Assembly: GCF_001045455.1 (NCBI RefSeq)
Contig: NZ_LFNE01000002.1
Location: forward strand, 124,001 to 188,000
Direction: 5' to 3'
Source of the DNA: Chryseobacterium sp. FH2
Lineage (GTDB): Bacteria > Bacteroidota > Bacteroidia > Flavobacteriales > Weeksellaceae
Length of the DNA: 64,000 nt
Shown here: positions 11,448-20,596 of the stretch, in pieces
How the letters are laid out: each line of letters begins with the position of its first letter
Numbering within the stretch: the first letter of the stretch is position 1
Position numbers and translations under genes: made by a program
Notes under the pieces: generated by a model
What the model saw: only the letters and a program-made list of their open reading frames with translations
Told to the model about the DNA's origin: nothing
The model's database searches: none

Positions 11448-11478
11448 TTTTTTCATTTTTTTACTATACTTTCAATAG

Positions 11479-11506
11479 AAACCGACTTCAGGTGAAGTCG
11501 GTTTTG
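11479..11506 (+). terminator. Rho-independent terminator after the SusC/SusD/phosphoesterase unit
   Basis: ACCGACTTC and GAAGTCGGT form a perfect 9-bp stem with a 4-nt loop and a following T run. Confidence 0.85.
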
Positions 11507-11608
11507 TCTGGGTTTAGGAATGTTGAATAAAATAGGATTATCTGTTTTATCAATCATTAAGTTGTAATTAAAATGAGCATTCATCAGCTTTATAAAAATG
11601 TTCTTTCG

Positions 11609-11616
11609 TAAATTTG
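11609..11616 (+). promoter_or_regulatory. -7 promoter element for the SDR gene
   Basis: TAAATTTG matches TAnnTTTG, 24 bp before the ATG at 11641. No -33 TTG is visible. Confidence 0.5.
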
Positions 11617-11640
11617 CATTAAGAAAAAAGTATTATTAAT

Positions 11641-12354
11641 ATGAATATAAGTGGGAAAAATGCCATTATAACGGGTGGTGGAAGAGGTCTTGGAAAAGCG
11701 GTTGCTTTAGCATTGGCACATGAAGGAGTGAATGTTGGTATCACGGGGAGAAACGAGGAAAACCTCAAAATGACAGTGGAAGAAATTAAAAATCTTGGTG
11801 TAAATGCCGGGTATGCGGTTTTTACTGTGGATAATGAAATCCAGGTAAAGGCAGGGATAGAATCTTTAGCAGACCAACTCGGCGGAGTAGATATTCTTAT
11901 CAATAATGCCGGTATCGGTGATTTCGGAACCATCGAAGAAATGCCTTCTGAAACCTGGGAACAGGTAATTAAAACAAATCTTTTCGGTGTTTATTACACA
12001 GCGAAAGCTGTTCATCCCTTTATGAAGGCAAAAGGAGAAGGTGATATTGTAAATGTAGCATCAACAGCAGGCTTGAAAGGTGGCCCGAATATGTCGGCTT
12101 ATGCAGCTTCAAAGGCAGCGGTAGTTTCTTTGTCACAGTCAATGATGGCGGAATGGAGAAAGCAAAATATTCGTGTTATAACCCTTACTCCAAGTACAAT
12201 TGCTTCGGATATGTCTATTCAGGGTGGTTTGACGGACGGAAACCCTGAAACGGTTCTTCAGCCTGAAGATTTCGCAGAATGGGTGAGGGATATCCTGAAA
12301 ATGAACAGGAGAGCATTGATTGCGAATGGCTCTATTTTCTCTACAAATCCTTAA
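11641..12354 (+). CDS. Short-chain dehydrogenase/reductase, 3-ketoacyl-ACP reductase type
   Basis: A 237-residue cytoplasmic Rossmann-fold oxidoreductase. The nucleotide-binding motif TGGGRGLG is at 11-18, NNAG at 88-91, and the catalytic set N113, S141, Y154 and K158 is complete. Family members use NAD(P)H to reduce ketones or oxidise alcohols; many are annotated as 3-oxoacyl-ACP reductase. It stands alone, with its own -7 element and a terminator behind it, and no fatty-acid synthesis genes beside it, so the biosynthetic FabG role is unlikely and the substrate stays open. Confidence 0.88.
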   Translation: MNISGKNAIITGGGRGLGKAVALALAHEGVNVGITGRNEENLKMTVEEIKNLGVNAGYAVFTVDNEIQVKAGIESLADQLGGVDILINNAGIGDFGTIEEMPSETWEQVIKTNLFGVYYTAKAVHPFMKAKGEGDIVNVASTAGLKGGPNMSAYAASKAAVVSLSQSMMAEWRKQNIRVITLTPSTIASDMSIQGGLTDGNPETVLQPEDFAEWVRDILKMNRRALIANGSIFSTNP

Positions 12355-12374
12355 TTGTAAAAAATATCAATAGG

Positions 12375-12400
12375 AGCGGGCTTTTAGTCCGCTTTTTTTT
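12375..12400 (+). terminator. Rho-independent terminator after the SDR gene
   Basis: AGCGGGC pairs with GTCCGCT (one G-U pair) around a 5-nt loop, followed by a run of eight T. The remaining 12400-12700 stretch shows no convincing gene. Confidence 0.75.
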
Positions 12401-12706
12401 ATTTCATAAATTTTTATTCATACACTTATCATTTATGGTTTTTTGAAGCTGTTTCCCGCTTTTCGCTTCAATCTTTTTTTTCAAAAAAGGATTTCCACTA
12501 CAATCGGGGCTAAAATTTTCAGGAGTATTTTCGCTTTTTGTTAAAATAGATTTTTCCTTTGTCAGAGTGGTGAAAATATTTTTTTGCTCAGTACAGACCG
12601 GAGGTTTGCAAACGCAATTCAACCTTTACGTACTTAAAAACATAAAGGGAGCTAAAAAATCCTTGTGTTCTTTGCGTTTAAAAACAATAAATCAAAAAAG
12701 TAATTT

Positions 12707-12714
12707 TATTTTTG
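12707..12714 (+). promoter_or_regulatory. -7 promoter element for prmA
   Basis: TATTTTTG matches TAnnTTTG and ends 15 bp before the ATG at 12730. It overlaps an in-frame TTG at 12712, which argues against using that TTG as the start. Confidence 0.5.
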
Positions 12715-12729
12715 CAACAAATTATTCGC

Positions 12730-13557
12730 ATGCAAAATTATTTAGAATTCGATTTCAAAATTTCACCGCTTCAACCCTGGAACGAAATATTAATGGCAGA
12801 ACTTATCGAAATAGGTTTTGACAGTTTCACGGAAGAATTGGAAGGTATTTTAGGATATATTCAGAAAGATATATTTAATGAAGATCAGCTGAAAGCAATT
12901 CCGCTTTTTGAAAATGAAAACGTGAAAATAGAATATACTTTTAAAGAAATGCCAAATATCAATTGGAATGAAGAGTGGGAAAAGAATTTCGAGCCTATTA
13001 ACATAGATGACAAAGTATTAATCAGGGCAGAATTCCATGAATCTGTTCCGGGAATGCACGAGATTGTTATTCAGCCGAAAATGTCTTTCGGAACTGGACA
13101 TCATCCGACAACCCATCTGATGATTCAGCAAATGATGGATATTGATTTCAATGGCAAAAAAGTCCTGGATATGGGCTGTGGAACCTCGGTTTTGGCAATT
13201 TATGCAAAGCAACAGGGAGCCGGAGATACCAAGGCGATTGATATCGATGAATGGTCAGTTGAAAATTCAAAAGAAAATGCTGTAAGAAACAGCGTTGAAT
13301 TGGATATCGAGCAGGGAACTGCTGAAAATTTAGGAAAAGAAAATTATGATATTATTTTGGCAAACATTAATAGAAATATTCTGATTTCTGATATTCCGGC
13401 TTATGTTTCCGTTTTGAATGAGGGTGGGAAACTATTGCTTTCCGGATTGTGCTTCTTCGATGTTGATGATATTCTGGAAGTTTGTAAAGAGAACGGCCTA
13501 GAGCTTGAAAAACAGCTTCAAAGGGAAGAATGGGTAAGTTTGTTGCTTGAAAAATAA
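12730..13557 (+). CDS. prmA: Ribosomal protein L11 methyltransferase
   Basis: A 275-residue cytoplasmic SAM-dependent methyltransferase that trimethylates ribosomal protein L11. I choose ATG at 12730 (MQNYLEFDF); the upstream in-frame TTG lies inside the likely promoter. The N-terminal substrate-recognition part is followed by the PrmA signature KMSFGTGHHPTT, the SAM-binding motif VLDMGCGTSVLAI and the ANINRN motif that matches the family's catalytic NI(N/L) segment. The length is slightly below E. coli PrmA (293), as is usual in Bacteroidota. The SH3-domain gene starts 16 bp later and is probably co-transcribed. Confidence 0.93.
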   Translation: MQNYLEFDFKISPLQPWNEILMAELIEIGFDSFTEELEGILGYIQKDIFNEDQLKAIPLFENENVKIEYTFKEMPNINWNEEWEKNFEPINIDDKVLIRAEFHESVPGMHEIVIQPKMSFGTGHHPTTHLMIQQMMDIDFNGKKVLDMGCGTSVLAIYAKQQGAGDTKAIDIDEWSVENSKENAVRNSVELDIEQGTAENLGKENYDIILANINRNILISDIPAYVSVLNEGGKLLLSGLCFFDVDDILEVCKENGLELEKQLQREEWVSLLLEK

Positions 13558-13573
13558 TGAAACGGAATAGTAT

Positions 13574-14419
13574 ATGAAATCTTTATTTACCGTTTTATTT
13601 TTCTGCTTAATTCAGGTTGTTGTAGCGCAGGAACAGGAAATTGTTTATGCTAACGGGATTTTCAATTTTGAAGAACATACAACACAAAAAATATTTACAG
13701 ATTGGGCCAGAGTGAGACAGTCACCAAATGTTGACTCACAAATTCTGGATTCTTTACAGGAAAATCAGCAGGTTTTAATTCTTAAACAAGACGAAACTAT
13801 TCTCAAATTAGGAGAAAGAAGCTCAAATTGGTACAAAATATCCTATCAGAAAGGAGATAAGTCTTCTGAAGGTTATCTTTGGGGTGGAAATCTTTGCGTC
13901 GGTTACAGGAATAAAAACGGATTCGACTTTCTTTTTGGATTGACAAAAACCGTAAATAAAAAAGATAAAGAGTATCCTGATGTTATCATTAAGCAAAATA
14001 TTGCTTCTGTAAAAGTGATTGAAGGAAATACTTTGGTTGATGAGATTTCCTTTGATACCGGTTCCGGTGAAAGTCTAAGTTACGGAACATTTAATATTGA
14101 AAGTAATCATCGGCTTCAAAATGTAGAGTTAACCTTAAAAGCAATGGTTTCCGGGGAGGCTTGCGGAATAGCCGGTTATGACCAGTACATTCTTTTTAAG
14201 GACAGGAAATTGATTGTTTTACCTCAATTGATGAATGTGGGTGATGCTGATATTTACTATCATTCCGAAGAATTTATTTTTCCCAATGATAAAGGCGGAA
14301 TTTCAAATGCTTTTATTTTTAAAATGGAAGAAATGGAAAAAGATGATAAAGACAGGCAAAAGAAAAAACGTTCTTCGAAAACTTATCTTTGGGACGGAAA
14401 TTCTTATAAATTGAAATAA
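13574..14419 (+). CDS. Exported SH3-domain protein
   Basis: A 281-residue protein with a signal peptide (about 1-18, ending VVVAQ). Residues about 40-105 look like a bacterial SH3 domain: RVRQSPNVDSQILDSL, then SSNWYKISYQKGD and the aromatic GYLWGGNLC. Such domains usually bind cell-wall or extracellular polymers. The rest is beta-rich with no catalytic motif, and the C-terminus is very basic (KKKRSSK). It follows prmA by 16 bp and ends before a terminator. Function unknown; placing it in the periplasm is supported by the signal peptide only. Confidence 0.75.
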   Translation: MKSLFTVLFFCLIQVVVAQEQEIVYANGIFNFEEHTTQKIFTDWARVRQSPNVDSQILDSLQENQQVLILKQDETILKLGERSSNWYKISYQKGDKSSEGYLWGGNLCVGYRNKNGFDFLFGLTKTVNKKDKEYPDVIIKQNIASVKVIEGNTLVDEISFDTGSGESLSYGTFNIESNHRLQNVELTLKAMVSGEACGIAGYDQYILFKDRKLIVLPQLMNVGDADIYYHSEEFIFPNDKGGISNAFIFKMEEMEKDDKDRQKKKRSSKTYLWDGNSYKLK

Positions 14420-14441
14420 GGTTTTAATGATAGAATAAGGG

Positions 14442-14468
14442 CCACTGTATATTTACGGTGGTTTTTTT
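14442..14468 (+). terminator. Rho-independent terminator after the SH3-domain gene
   Basis: CCACTGTA and TACGGTGG pair (one T-G) around a 4-nt loop, followed by seven T. It lies between convergent genes. Confidence 0.75.
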
Positions 14469-14556
14469 ATAATAATGAAGATGATTGTCATATTATTTCT
14501 GCTGTTTTCAGACTAAAGATTCGATATTATCTTTCAAAGGAATTATATGATGTTTT

Positions 14557-16149
14557 TCAGTTCATTTTTTCGTTATTAAGCTGTGATATAGTATAGGATG
14601 GGCTAACGCCTGTTTCTTTCTTAAATGTGGAGGCAAAAACATCCCGCGAAGAAAACCCGCACAGCTCAGCAAGATGGCTTATTTTATATAGCCTGTATTG
14701 TGGATTTTCGTACAGTTTTCTTGTGATATAATCTATTTTGAGACCGTTGATATAGCTGTTAAAGTTTTTTCCTTTGTGTTGTTTTATCACTTCAGAAAGA
14801 TATTTAGGGTTAGTATCCATTTGATGGGCAAGTGAAGAAAGATCAATTCCTTTTTTCAGGTATTTCTCCGTATTTTCAAATTTTTCCAGCTTGGAGAGCA
14901 GTACAGATACGGTTTCGTCCGGAATGTTGGAAAAAGAAGGTCTTTTTATTTCGGACGAATTATTTGTGTATACTTTTTTATCCTTTTCGGAGTGGATTTT
15001 TTTTATCAGGGCTTCATAATTTTTATGAAGCTTTTTACTACTCCTTCTCTGGAATATATAGGCTGCTATTGCAGTAAGCAGCAATAATCCTGCTGCAGCC
15101 CAAATGATATTGCTAGTGGTTTGGGAATAGGTGTTTTTTTCTACTGAAACAAGCTGCTGTGAGCTATTATCTAAACTTTTTTTGGCCACTACACTGAGAC
15201 TGTCGCTCAATCCAGCATACAAGCCTGTATATTTAGCCTGCTGGGCTACATCTTTCAGCTTTTCATAGGCGTTGGCAAGATTTGCATAAGCAATCATTCT
15301 TTCCCTTGGATTTTTTTTCTTTTTCTCCAGCTCAAGGGCTCCCTGTGAAAGTTCTATGGCTTTTTTGTAATCTCCTTTTTCCACATAAAATCTTCCTGCA
15401 GAGCTTAGTACCTGTATGTCCGAAATTTTGAAAACTTCAGGATGTGTTTTTTGATATCCTAATGCTTTTAGATAATAGGGCTCTGCAAGGTCCAGTCTGG
15501 GAGGAGTATGTATACCGGTATAAAAATTTCCTATACTGATGTTCAGGAATATAATCATATCGTATTTTTTAAGGTACCATTTTTTGCCGTCACCCATCTG
15601 CTCAGTTTCCCCGAGACTTTTTTTTAGGTATAATAATACCGAGTCTTGCGGTTTTTTAAAACTTTCATAATTACCGGCTATGTTCTGATAGGCTATGGAA
15701 ATAGTATAATGCCGCAGATCGGGATCTTTGATCTGTCGTGCGGATGTTATTGATAAATGGTTTTCTTTGAAGGATTCTGCTTCCAGTCCCTGTGCAGCAT
15801 AGATTCTGCTTTTATTGTTGTGAACGGCAAATAGAGCTCCAGTGTCCCCAAGTTTTTCTGCAAGTTTTTTGGCTTCTTCGTTGAAGTCTGTTGCTTTTTG
15901 ATAGTCACTTTTATTAATATAATAATTTGCTAATGTATAGGCTCCTCTTGTTATTCCTTCCTTATAATGTAATTTTTGTGAGGTTGTATATAACTGTTGT
16001 ATTACTTTGAAGTTTTCGTCACTGGTTTCTTGTTGATCAAGGTGGTCATACTGTTTTTGGATTTCCTTTTCAGTCACAGGAGTGCTTTGTGCACTACATA
16101 GCTGAAAAAAGAAGGCAAAAAATAAAAAAGAGAATAGAATATTTTTCAT
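14557..16149 (-). CDS. TPR-membrane-AraC sensor regulator, copy 1
   Basis: A 530-residue one-protein sensor. Signal peptide or N-terminal membrane anchor 1-20; about 30-320 is helical, TPR-like, with repeats such as YQKATDFNEEAKKLAEKLGD and YKKAIELSQGALELEK; one membrane segment at about 348-366; then a charged linker and a C-terminal AraC-type double HTH (about 425-525) with the typical YKISHLAELCGFSSRDVFASTFKKETGVSPS end. In this architecture the periplasmic TPR part senses a signal and the cytoplasmic AraC part binds DNA. It is a tandem paralogue of the gene at 16252, colinear along the whole length. The pair is divergent from the fibrinogen-like surface gene at 18270, a natural target (inference). 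Confidence 0.85.
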   Translation of the reverse strand: MKNILFSFLFFAFFFQLCSAQSTPVTEKEIQKQYDHLDQQETSDENFKVIQQLYTTSQKLHYKEGITRGAYTLANYYINKSDYQKATDFNEEAKKLAEKLGDTGALFAVHNNKSRIYAAQGLEAESFKENHLSITSARQIKDPDLRHYTISIAYQNIAGNYESFKKPQDSVLLYLKKSLGETEQMGDGKKWYLKKYDMIIFLNISIGNFYTGIHTPPRLDLAEPYYLKALGYQKTHPEVFKISDIQVLSSAGRFYVEKGDYKKAIELSQGALELEKKKKNPRERMIAYANLANAYEKLKDVAQQAKYTGLYAGLSDSLSVVAKKSLDNSSQQLVSVEKNTYSQTTSNIIWAAAGLLLLTAIAAYIFQRRSSKKLHKNYEALIKKIHSEKDKKVYTNNSSEIKRPSFSNIPDETVSVLLSKLEKFENTEKYLKKGIDLSSLAHQMDTNPKYLSEVIKQHKGKNFNSYINGLKIDYITRKLYENPQYRLYKISHLAELCGFSSRDVFASTFKKETGVSPSYTISQLNNEKMN

Positions 16150-16251
16150 GATATGTTTTTATTGACGGCTGGTCTACTTTAGGTGTATCTTTAGTAAAGA
16201 TGAAAGCTAATACATCTTTTAGAATGTTAGGAAATGGTAATGCAACCGCAT

Positions 16252-17847
16252 TTATTCTTTCGTTTCATTTTTTTCATTATTCAGCTGGGATATGATATAG
16301 GACGGGCTCATACCTGTCTCTTTCTTAAAGGTAGAAGTAAAAACATCCCGTGAAGAAAACCCGCACAATTCGGCAAGATGACTTATTTTATACTGCCTGT
16401 ATTGCGAATCTTCGTACAGTTTTTTTGTAATATAGTTTATTTTGAGACCGTTGATATAGCTGTTAAAGTTTTTTCCTTTATGTTGTTTTATCACCTCGGA
16501 AAGATACTTGGGGTTGGTATTCAGCTGATGGGCAAGTGAAGAAAGATCAGTTCCTTTTTTCAGGTATTTCTCCGTATTTTCAAATTTTTCCAGCTTGGCG
16601 AGCAGTGCAGATACCGTTTCATCAGGAATATTGAAGGAAGAATTCCTTTTCATTTCAGAGGAAGTAGTTACTTTCTTTTCTTTTTCAAAGCTGATTTTTT
16701 TTATCAGGGCTTCATATTTTGTATAAAGCTTTTTATTGGTATTTTTCCATGATATATATGTTGCTGTTGCGATAAGCAGTAATGCTCCTGCTACCACCCA
16801 GATGATATTCCGGGTGGTTTGAGAGAATTTATTTTTTTCAACTGACATGATCTGTTGGGAGCCTTTATTCACGCTTAATTTGGCGGTCATATTGAGGCTG
16901 TCATTCAGATAAGAAAACAAACTTGTATATTTAGCCTGAAGAGCCGTGTCTTTCAGTTCTTCATAGGAATTGGCAAGATTCATATAAGCAATCATTCTTT
17001 CCCTTGGATTCTTGTTATTTTTTTCCAGCTCGAGGACTTCCTGCGAAAGTTCTGTGGCTTTTTTGTAATTCCCTTTTTCCACATAAAATCTTCCGGCAAA
17101 ATTCAGTCCCTGCATCTTTGTTTTTTTGGAAATTTCAGGATGTGCCTTTTGATATTCTAATGCCTTTAAGTAATAGGGCTCTGCCAGATCCAGTCTGGGA
17201 GGTGTATGTACACCGGTATAAAAATTTCCTATATTGCTGTTCTGAAATATAAGCCTGTCATATTTTATTACATACCATTTTTTAGCATCATTTATTTGTT
17301 CGGCTTCATTCAGGCTTTTTTTTAGATATAATAATATAGAATCTTTGGGTTTTTTAAAGGTTGTATATCGTGCAGCCATATTATTATATGCCATAGAAAG
17401 AGAAAAATGCCGCTGATCGGGATCTTTGATTTGCCCGGCAAACTTTAGAGACAGCCTATTTTCCTTGAAGGATTCTGTCTCAAAACCTTGCATAGAATAG
17501 AATACGCTTCTATTATTATGGACATTAGAAAGAGCTTTGGCATCCCCAAGTTTTTCTGCAAGTTTTTTGGCTTCTTCATTAAAGGTTATTGCTTTTTGAT
17601 AGTCACCTACCGTAAAATAATAGTCTGTTAGCTTATCGGCTCCTCTTATTATTCCTTCTTGATAATTTATTTTTTGTGAGGCTTTATATAGCAGGAGTAC
17701 TGCTTTAAAGTATTTCTCATTATGTTCTTGCTGGGCAAGATAATCATACTGTTTTTGAATTTCGTTTTCATTCAGCGGTTTATGCTGTGCACCGCATATC
17801 TGAAAAAAGAAGGTCAGAAATAAAAGAGATAATAAAAAATTTTTCAT
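16252..17847 (-). CDS. TPR-membrane-AraC sensor regulator, copy 2
   Basis: A paralogue of the preceding gene, about 531 residues from the ATG at 17847-17845, which aligns with the start of copy 1; an in-frame ATG five codons upstream (17862) would add MKKII. Same order: exported N-terminus, TPR-like helices, one membrane span, AraC HTH at the C-terminus. The C-terminal region is almost identical to copy 1 (FENTEKYLKKG, HQ-NTNPKYLSEVIKQHKGKN, NSYINGLKI), while the sensor half has diverged more. That pattern suggests related DNA sites but different signals. It is the first gene of the divergent pair facing the surface-protein gene at 18270; a palindrome and the shared upstream region lie between them. 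Confidence 0.85.
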   Translation of the reverse strand: MKNFLLSLLFLTFFFQICGAQHKPLNENEIQKQYDYLAQQEHNEKYFKAVLLLYKASQKINYQEGIIRGADKLTDYYFTVGDYQKAITFNEEAKKLAEKLGDAKALSNVHNNRSVFYSMQGFETESFKENRLSLKFAGQIKDPDQRHFSLSMAYNNMAARYTTFKKPKDSILLYLKKSLNEAEQINDAKKWYVIKYDRLIFQNSNIGNFYTGVHTPPRLDLAEPYYLKALEYQKAHPEISKKTKMQGLNFAGRFYVEKGNYKKATELSQEVLELEKNNKNPRERMIAYMNLANSYEELKDTALQAKYTSLFSYLNDSLNMTAKLSVNKGSQQIMSVEKNKFSQTTRNIIWVVAGALLLIATATYISWKNTNKKLYTKYEALIKKISFEKEKKVTTSSEMKRNSSFNIPDETVSALLAKLEKFENTEKYLKKGTDLSSLAHQLNTNPKYLSEVIKQHKGKNFNSYINGLKINYITKKLYEDSQYRQYKISHLAELCGFSSRDVFTSTFKKETGMSPSYIISQLNNEKNETKE

Positions 17848-17942
17848 AATTATTTTTTTCATTATTTCAGACTATGGTAAGCCTGTTGTGTATTTTTCCG
17901 GTAAAGATAAAAAATCCCTATTTCTACTTGTGAATATGTTGC

Positions 17943-17961
17943 GTAAAATACCGTATTTATC
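17943..17961. promoter_or_regulatory. Palindromic operator-like site, copy 1
   Basis: GTAAAATAC-C-GTATTTATC is an imperfect inverted repeat with 9-nt arms (two mismatches). The same site, perfect, occurs at 21091-21109, in the same position relative to the promoter of the second surface-protein gene. It is a candidate regulator-binding site. Confidence 0.55.
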
Positions 17962-18073
17962 GTGTTTTTTAGTGGTGTAAATTATTGAAAAACAATATTT
18001 TGTATGCTTTTTTACAATGTATTAAAGTTACAAAAAAAATAGAGACCATTTCAATAATTACCGCATTATTGTG

Positions 18074-18104
18074 TTGCGCTTAGATTATCAGTATTATAAT
18101 ATTG
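18074..18104 (+). promoter_or_regulatory. Promoter of the fibrinogen-like gene (TTG-N20-TAATATTG)
   Basis: A TTG at 18074-18076, a 20-bp spacer and TAATATTG at 18097-18104 fit the flavobacterial promoter with one mismatch in the -7 element. The same elements with the same spacing occur at 21221-21251. The resulting leader before ATG 18270 is about 160 nt; I see no gene in it. Confidence 0.6.
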
Positions 18105-18269
18105 CAGGTGTATATAATATGTTAAGAGTTGATGTTTTGCACATCATATTGCAATCGCCAAGCTGAAAATTTGGCAGAGCCTATTGGGGTAGGTCTATTC
18201 AGTAATTGATAATCTAACTAATACAACCTGAAATCCACATGAAAATAAAGATAATTTAATATTAAACAC

Positions 18270-20453
18270 ATGAGAAGAATCCAATTTTTATTAATGCTTC
18301 TTATAGCGGGCATCAACGCTTCCGGGCAGATTGGTATCAATACTGAAACGCCTAAGGCAACTTTACAGGTTGTAGGGAAAAACAGTGAAATAACATCGCC
18401 CGACGGCATTATCGCTCCAAAACTGACAGGCGATGAACTTGCAGCGAAAGACACTGCTTACGGAAATGATCAAAACGGCACGCTGGTGTATGTAACTTCA
18501 GCAGTGACAGACCCTACAGACAAAACCATAAATTTAACCCGGTCGGGGTACTTTTATTATGATGCTGTAGCGGGAGTATGGCAAATCTTCGGAAGAGGAA
18601 ATGAAGAGCCTTGGTACAGCAAAACCACCGGCACCGGAGCTACCACCAATTCAGAAAACATCTACCAGACAGGGCAGATAGGCGTAGGCTCTTCTACCAT
18701 AGACACCAATGCGCAACTGGATGTTGCTTCCAGTACAAAAGGCGTTTTGCTTCCGAGATTAACGACGGAGCAAAGAGATGCTATCCCGGCAACACTTGCC
18801 AACGGATTGCTTATTTATAACGTATCTACCAACTGTTTCAACTACTATGACAGCACAGCTTCAAAATGGCTGAGCCTTTGCGGTACGCTCGACCCTGCAA
18901 CATTTAATCTTGTAGACTGTACTGAGCCGAGCGGGCCTGCCGGGACTTACAAAAAAGGAACCTCACTAAACGCGGCCAATACATATACGCTTAAACTGAA
19001 TGTTACTTCCCCGGGAACTTATACCATTCTGGTAAAAACCAACAACGGATATTCTTTTAGCAAATCAGGGACTTTTACTGAAACAGGAACGGTGAATATC
19101 GTTCTGGAAGGGCAGGGAGCGCCTACGAACGGGCCACAGACAGATGCCGTATCTTCTGTTGTGTTCAACGGAATAAACGTATCGCCACCCTGTACGCTTC
19201 CGGGTATCAATGTGGAAGGCAGCACGACAGAGTTTACCGTGAATTGTGCCGGAGCCACTCTACACGGAACTTATCTCCAGGGAATAGCTTTAGACGGGTC
19301 AGATTATATAGATGTTCCGGTTACCGCTGTTACAACTCCGGGAGCAGCAACGGTAGAAACAGCTGTTATCAATGGTATTAAATTCTCTTCAGGAAGTATT
19401 ATAGTAGATGCCTCTACTACGTCCGTCAGACTGTACGGTTCAGGAACACCGGTTAGTACAGGAACCAATTCCTACAGCTTTACGGCTCCGGGGTCATCGG
19501 CCTGTTCCATATCTGTCGCGGTAGCATCTTCGGTGGGTACTTTTGCAAATCCGGCCAACAGATGCCTTGAAATTATGAATGCAGGAAGCACAGCCGACGG
19601 ATACTACTGGATAAAAGATACTTCCAACAATAAATTCAAAACCTACTGTGATATGAGCAACGGAGGATGGACGCTGATTAACTCCCGTTCTGAAAGACAA
19701 ATGCTTGTCATAGATAAGACACAGAATTTTGCTTTAGGAGCTCAGACGGCAGTAAATACTGTTACCACGCAAACGGGTGTTTTCAACGAGTATAATTTCT
19801 CCCTTCCTGCTTCGGTAACGAATAACATAAGCAATAATAACCCTGCAAAAGAGGTAAGAATGATTATAAAACAGCAGGGGCATACAGGGACTGCACTTAC
19901 GGATGTTGAAAACAGTACGACGGCACCTGTCAATGATGGCTGGGCAAAAGAAAATTACCTGAATGTCAACAGTATTGGCGGAGGAAACCCGTATACAGGT
20001 AATTATGTAAGCCAGAATAATGTAGAAGAAGGTAAAATTTTCAATATACCTTTGACGAAACCATCTGCATCGAATTCTAATTATTTTTTCAACGGAACTG
20101 CTTTCCGGGTAAGTGTTCCGGGATATTATAATTCTACAGGTTTCTTTACCGGTTTTTATGGAGCCCGAAGCTATGTTGCCACAGACATTCCTGCGAACAA
20201 TGTGACGTATACCTATACTTCTGATCCATCCAAAACGTTCACGTTTAAAAAATACGATATCAACGACTTGTTTGGTTTGTATATTAATAGTGAGCGGCAG
20301 CTGAACCATCATATTGGTACCTGCGGCAACAGTTCAGACGATTTTGGAGGAGCATCAGACTGTACGCAGGGATGGTCAAACTGGAGACCTCATAACTTCA
20401 ACCTGAGAAGCGGCAATTATGAAGGACGGATTCTTCAGCTTTACGTGAAGTAA
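18270..20453 (+). CDS. Exported surface protein with fibrinogen-like C-terminal domain
   Basis: A 727-residue protein. Signal peptide 1-19, then a Bacteroidota head module (QIGINTETPKATLQVVG, DGIIAPKLTGDEL) shared with the 21702 protein and typical of phage-tail-like or surface fibres. Residues about 205-420 contain two beta-sandwich repeats of about 95 residues with paired cysteines (CTEPSGPAGTYKKG and CAGATLHGTYLQG). From about 428 a fibrinogen-like start is readable (CLEIMNAGSTADGYYWI, then FKTYCDMSNGGWTLI), ending in a cysteine-containing segment (CGNSSDDFGG) and WRPHNFNLRSGNYEGR. Such domains bind sugars or proteins, so adhesion is a reasonable inference. No type IX sorting tail or LPXTG-like anchor is visible. 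It is divergent from the TPR-AraC sensors. Confidence 0.78.
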   Translation: MRRIQFLLMLLIAGINASGQIGINTETPKATLQVVGKNSEITSPDGIIAPKLTGDELAAKDTAYGNDQNGTLVYVTSAVTDPTDKTINLTRSGYFYYDAVAGVWQIFGRGNEEPWYSKTTGTGATTNSENIYQTGQIGVGSSTIDTNAQLDVASSTKGVLLPRLTTEQRDAIPATLANGLLIYNVSTNCFNYYDSTASKWLSLCGTLDPATFNLVDCTEPSGPAGTYKKGTSLNAANTYTLKLNVTSPGTYTILVKTNNGYSFSKSGTFTETGTVNIVLEGQGAPTNGPQTDAVSSVVFNGINVSPPCTLPGINVEGSTTEFTVNCAGATLHGTYLQGIALDGSDYIDVPVTAVTTPGAATVETAVINGIKFSSGSIIVDASTTSVRLYGSGTPVSTGTNSYSFTAPGSSACSISVAVASSVGTFANPANRCLEIMNAGSTADGYYWIKDTSNNKFKTYCDMSNGGWTLINSRSERQMLVIDKTQNFALGAQTAVNTVTTQTGVFNEYNFSLPASVTNNISNNNPAKEVRMIIKQQGHTGTALTDVENSTTAPVNDGWAKENYLNVNSIGGGNPYTGNYVSQNNVEEGKIFNIPLTKPSASNSNYFFNGTAFRVSVPGYYNSTGFFTGFYGARSYVATDIPANNVTYTYTSDPSKTFTFKKYDINDLFGLYINSERQLNHHIGTCGNSSDDFGGASDCTQGWSNWRPHNFNLRSGNYEGRILQLYVK

Positions 20454-20596
20454 GGCAATGGTCTGTGACTGATAGCTGAAATGCACCATTCTGTAAACGA
20501 CTGGACAAACCTTCGCAGGGCAGTCAAAAAGCCTCAACAGGAGATTCATTGCAGATAAGTAGCATCGGAATTGTTCCGGTGAAAGTAATAACAATG

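Noticed and set aside
12567-12821. 84-codon frame overlapping the start of prmA
   Set aside because: Runs through the prmA promoter and start in another frame and has no protein-like features.
19734-20312. Long antisense frame (192 codons) inside the fibrinogen-like gene
   Set aside because: Shadow of the real gene; composition is Ile/Arg-heavy and unlike protein, with no promoter or start context.
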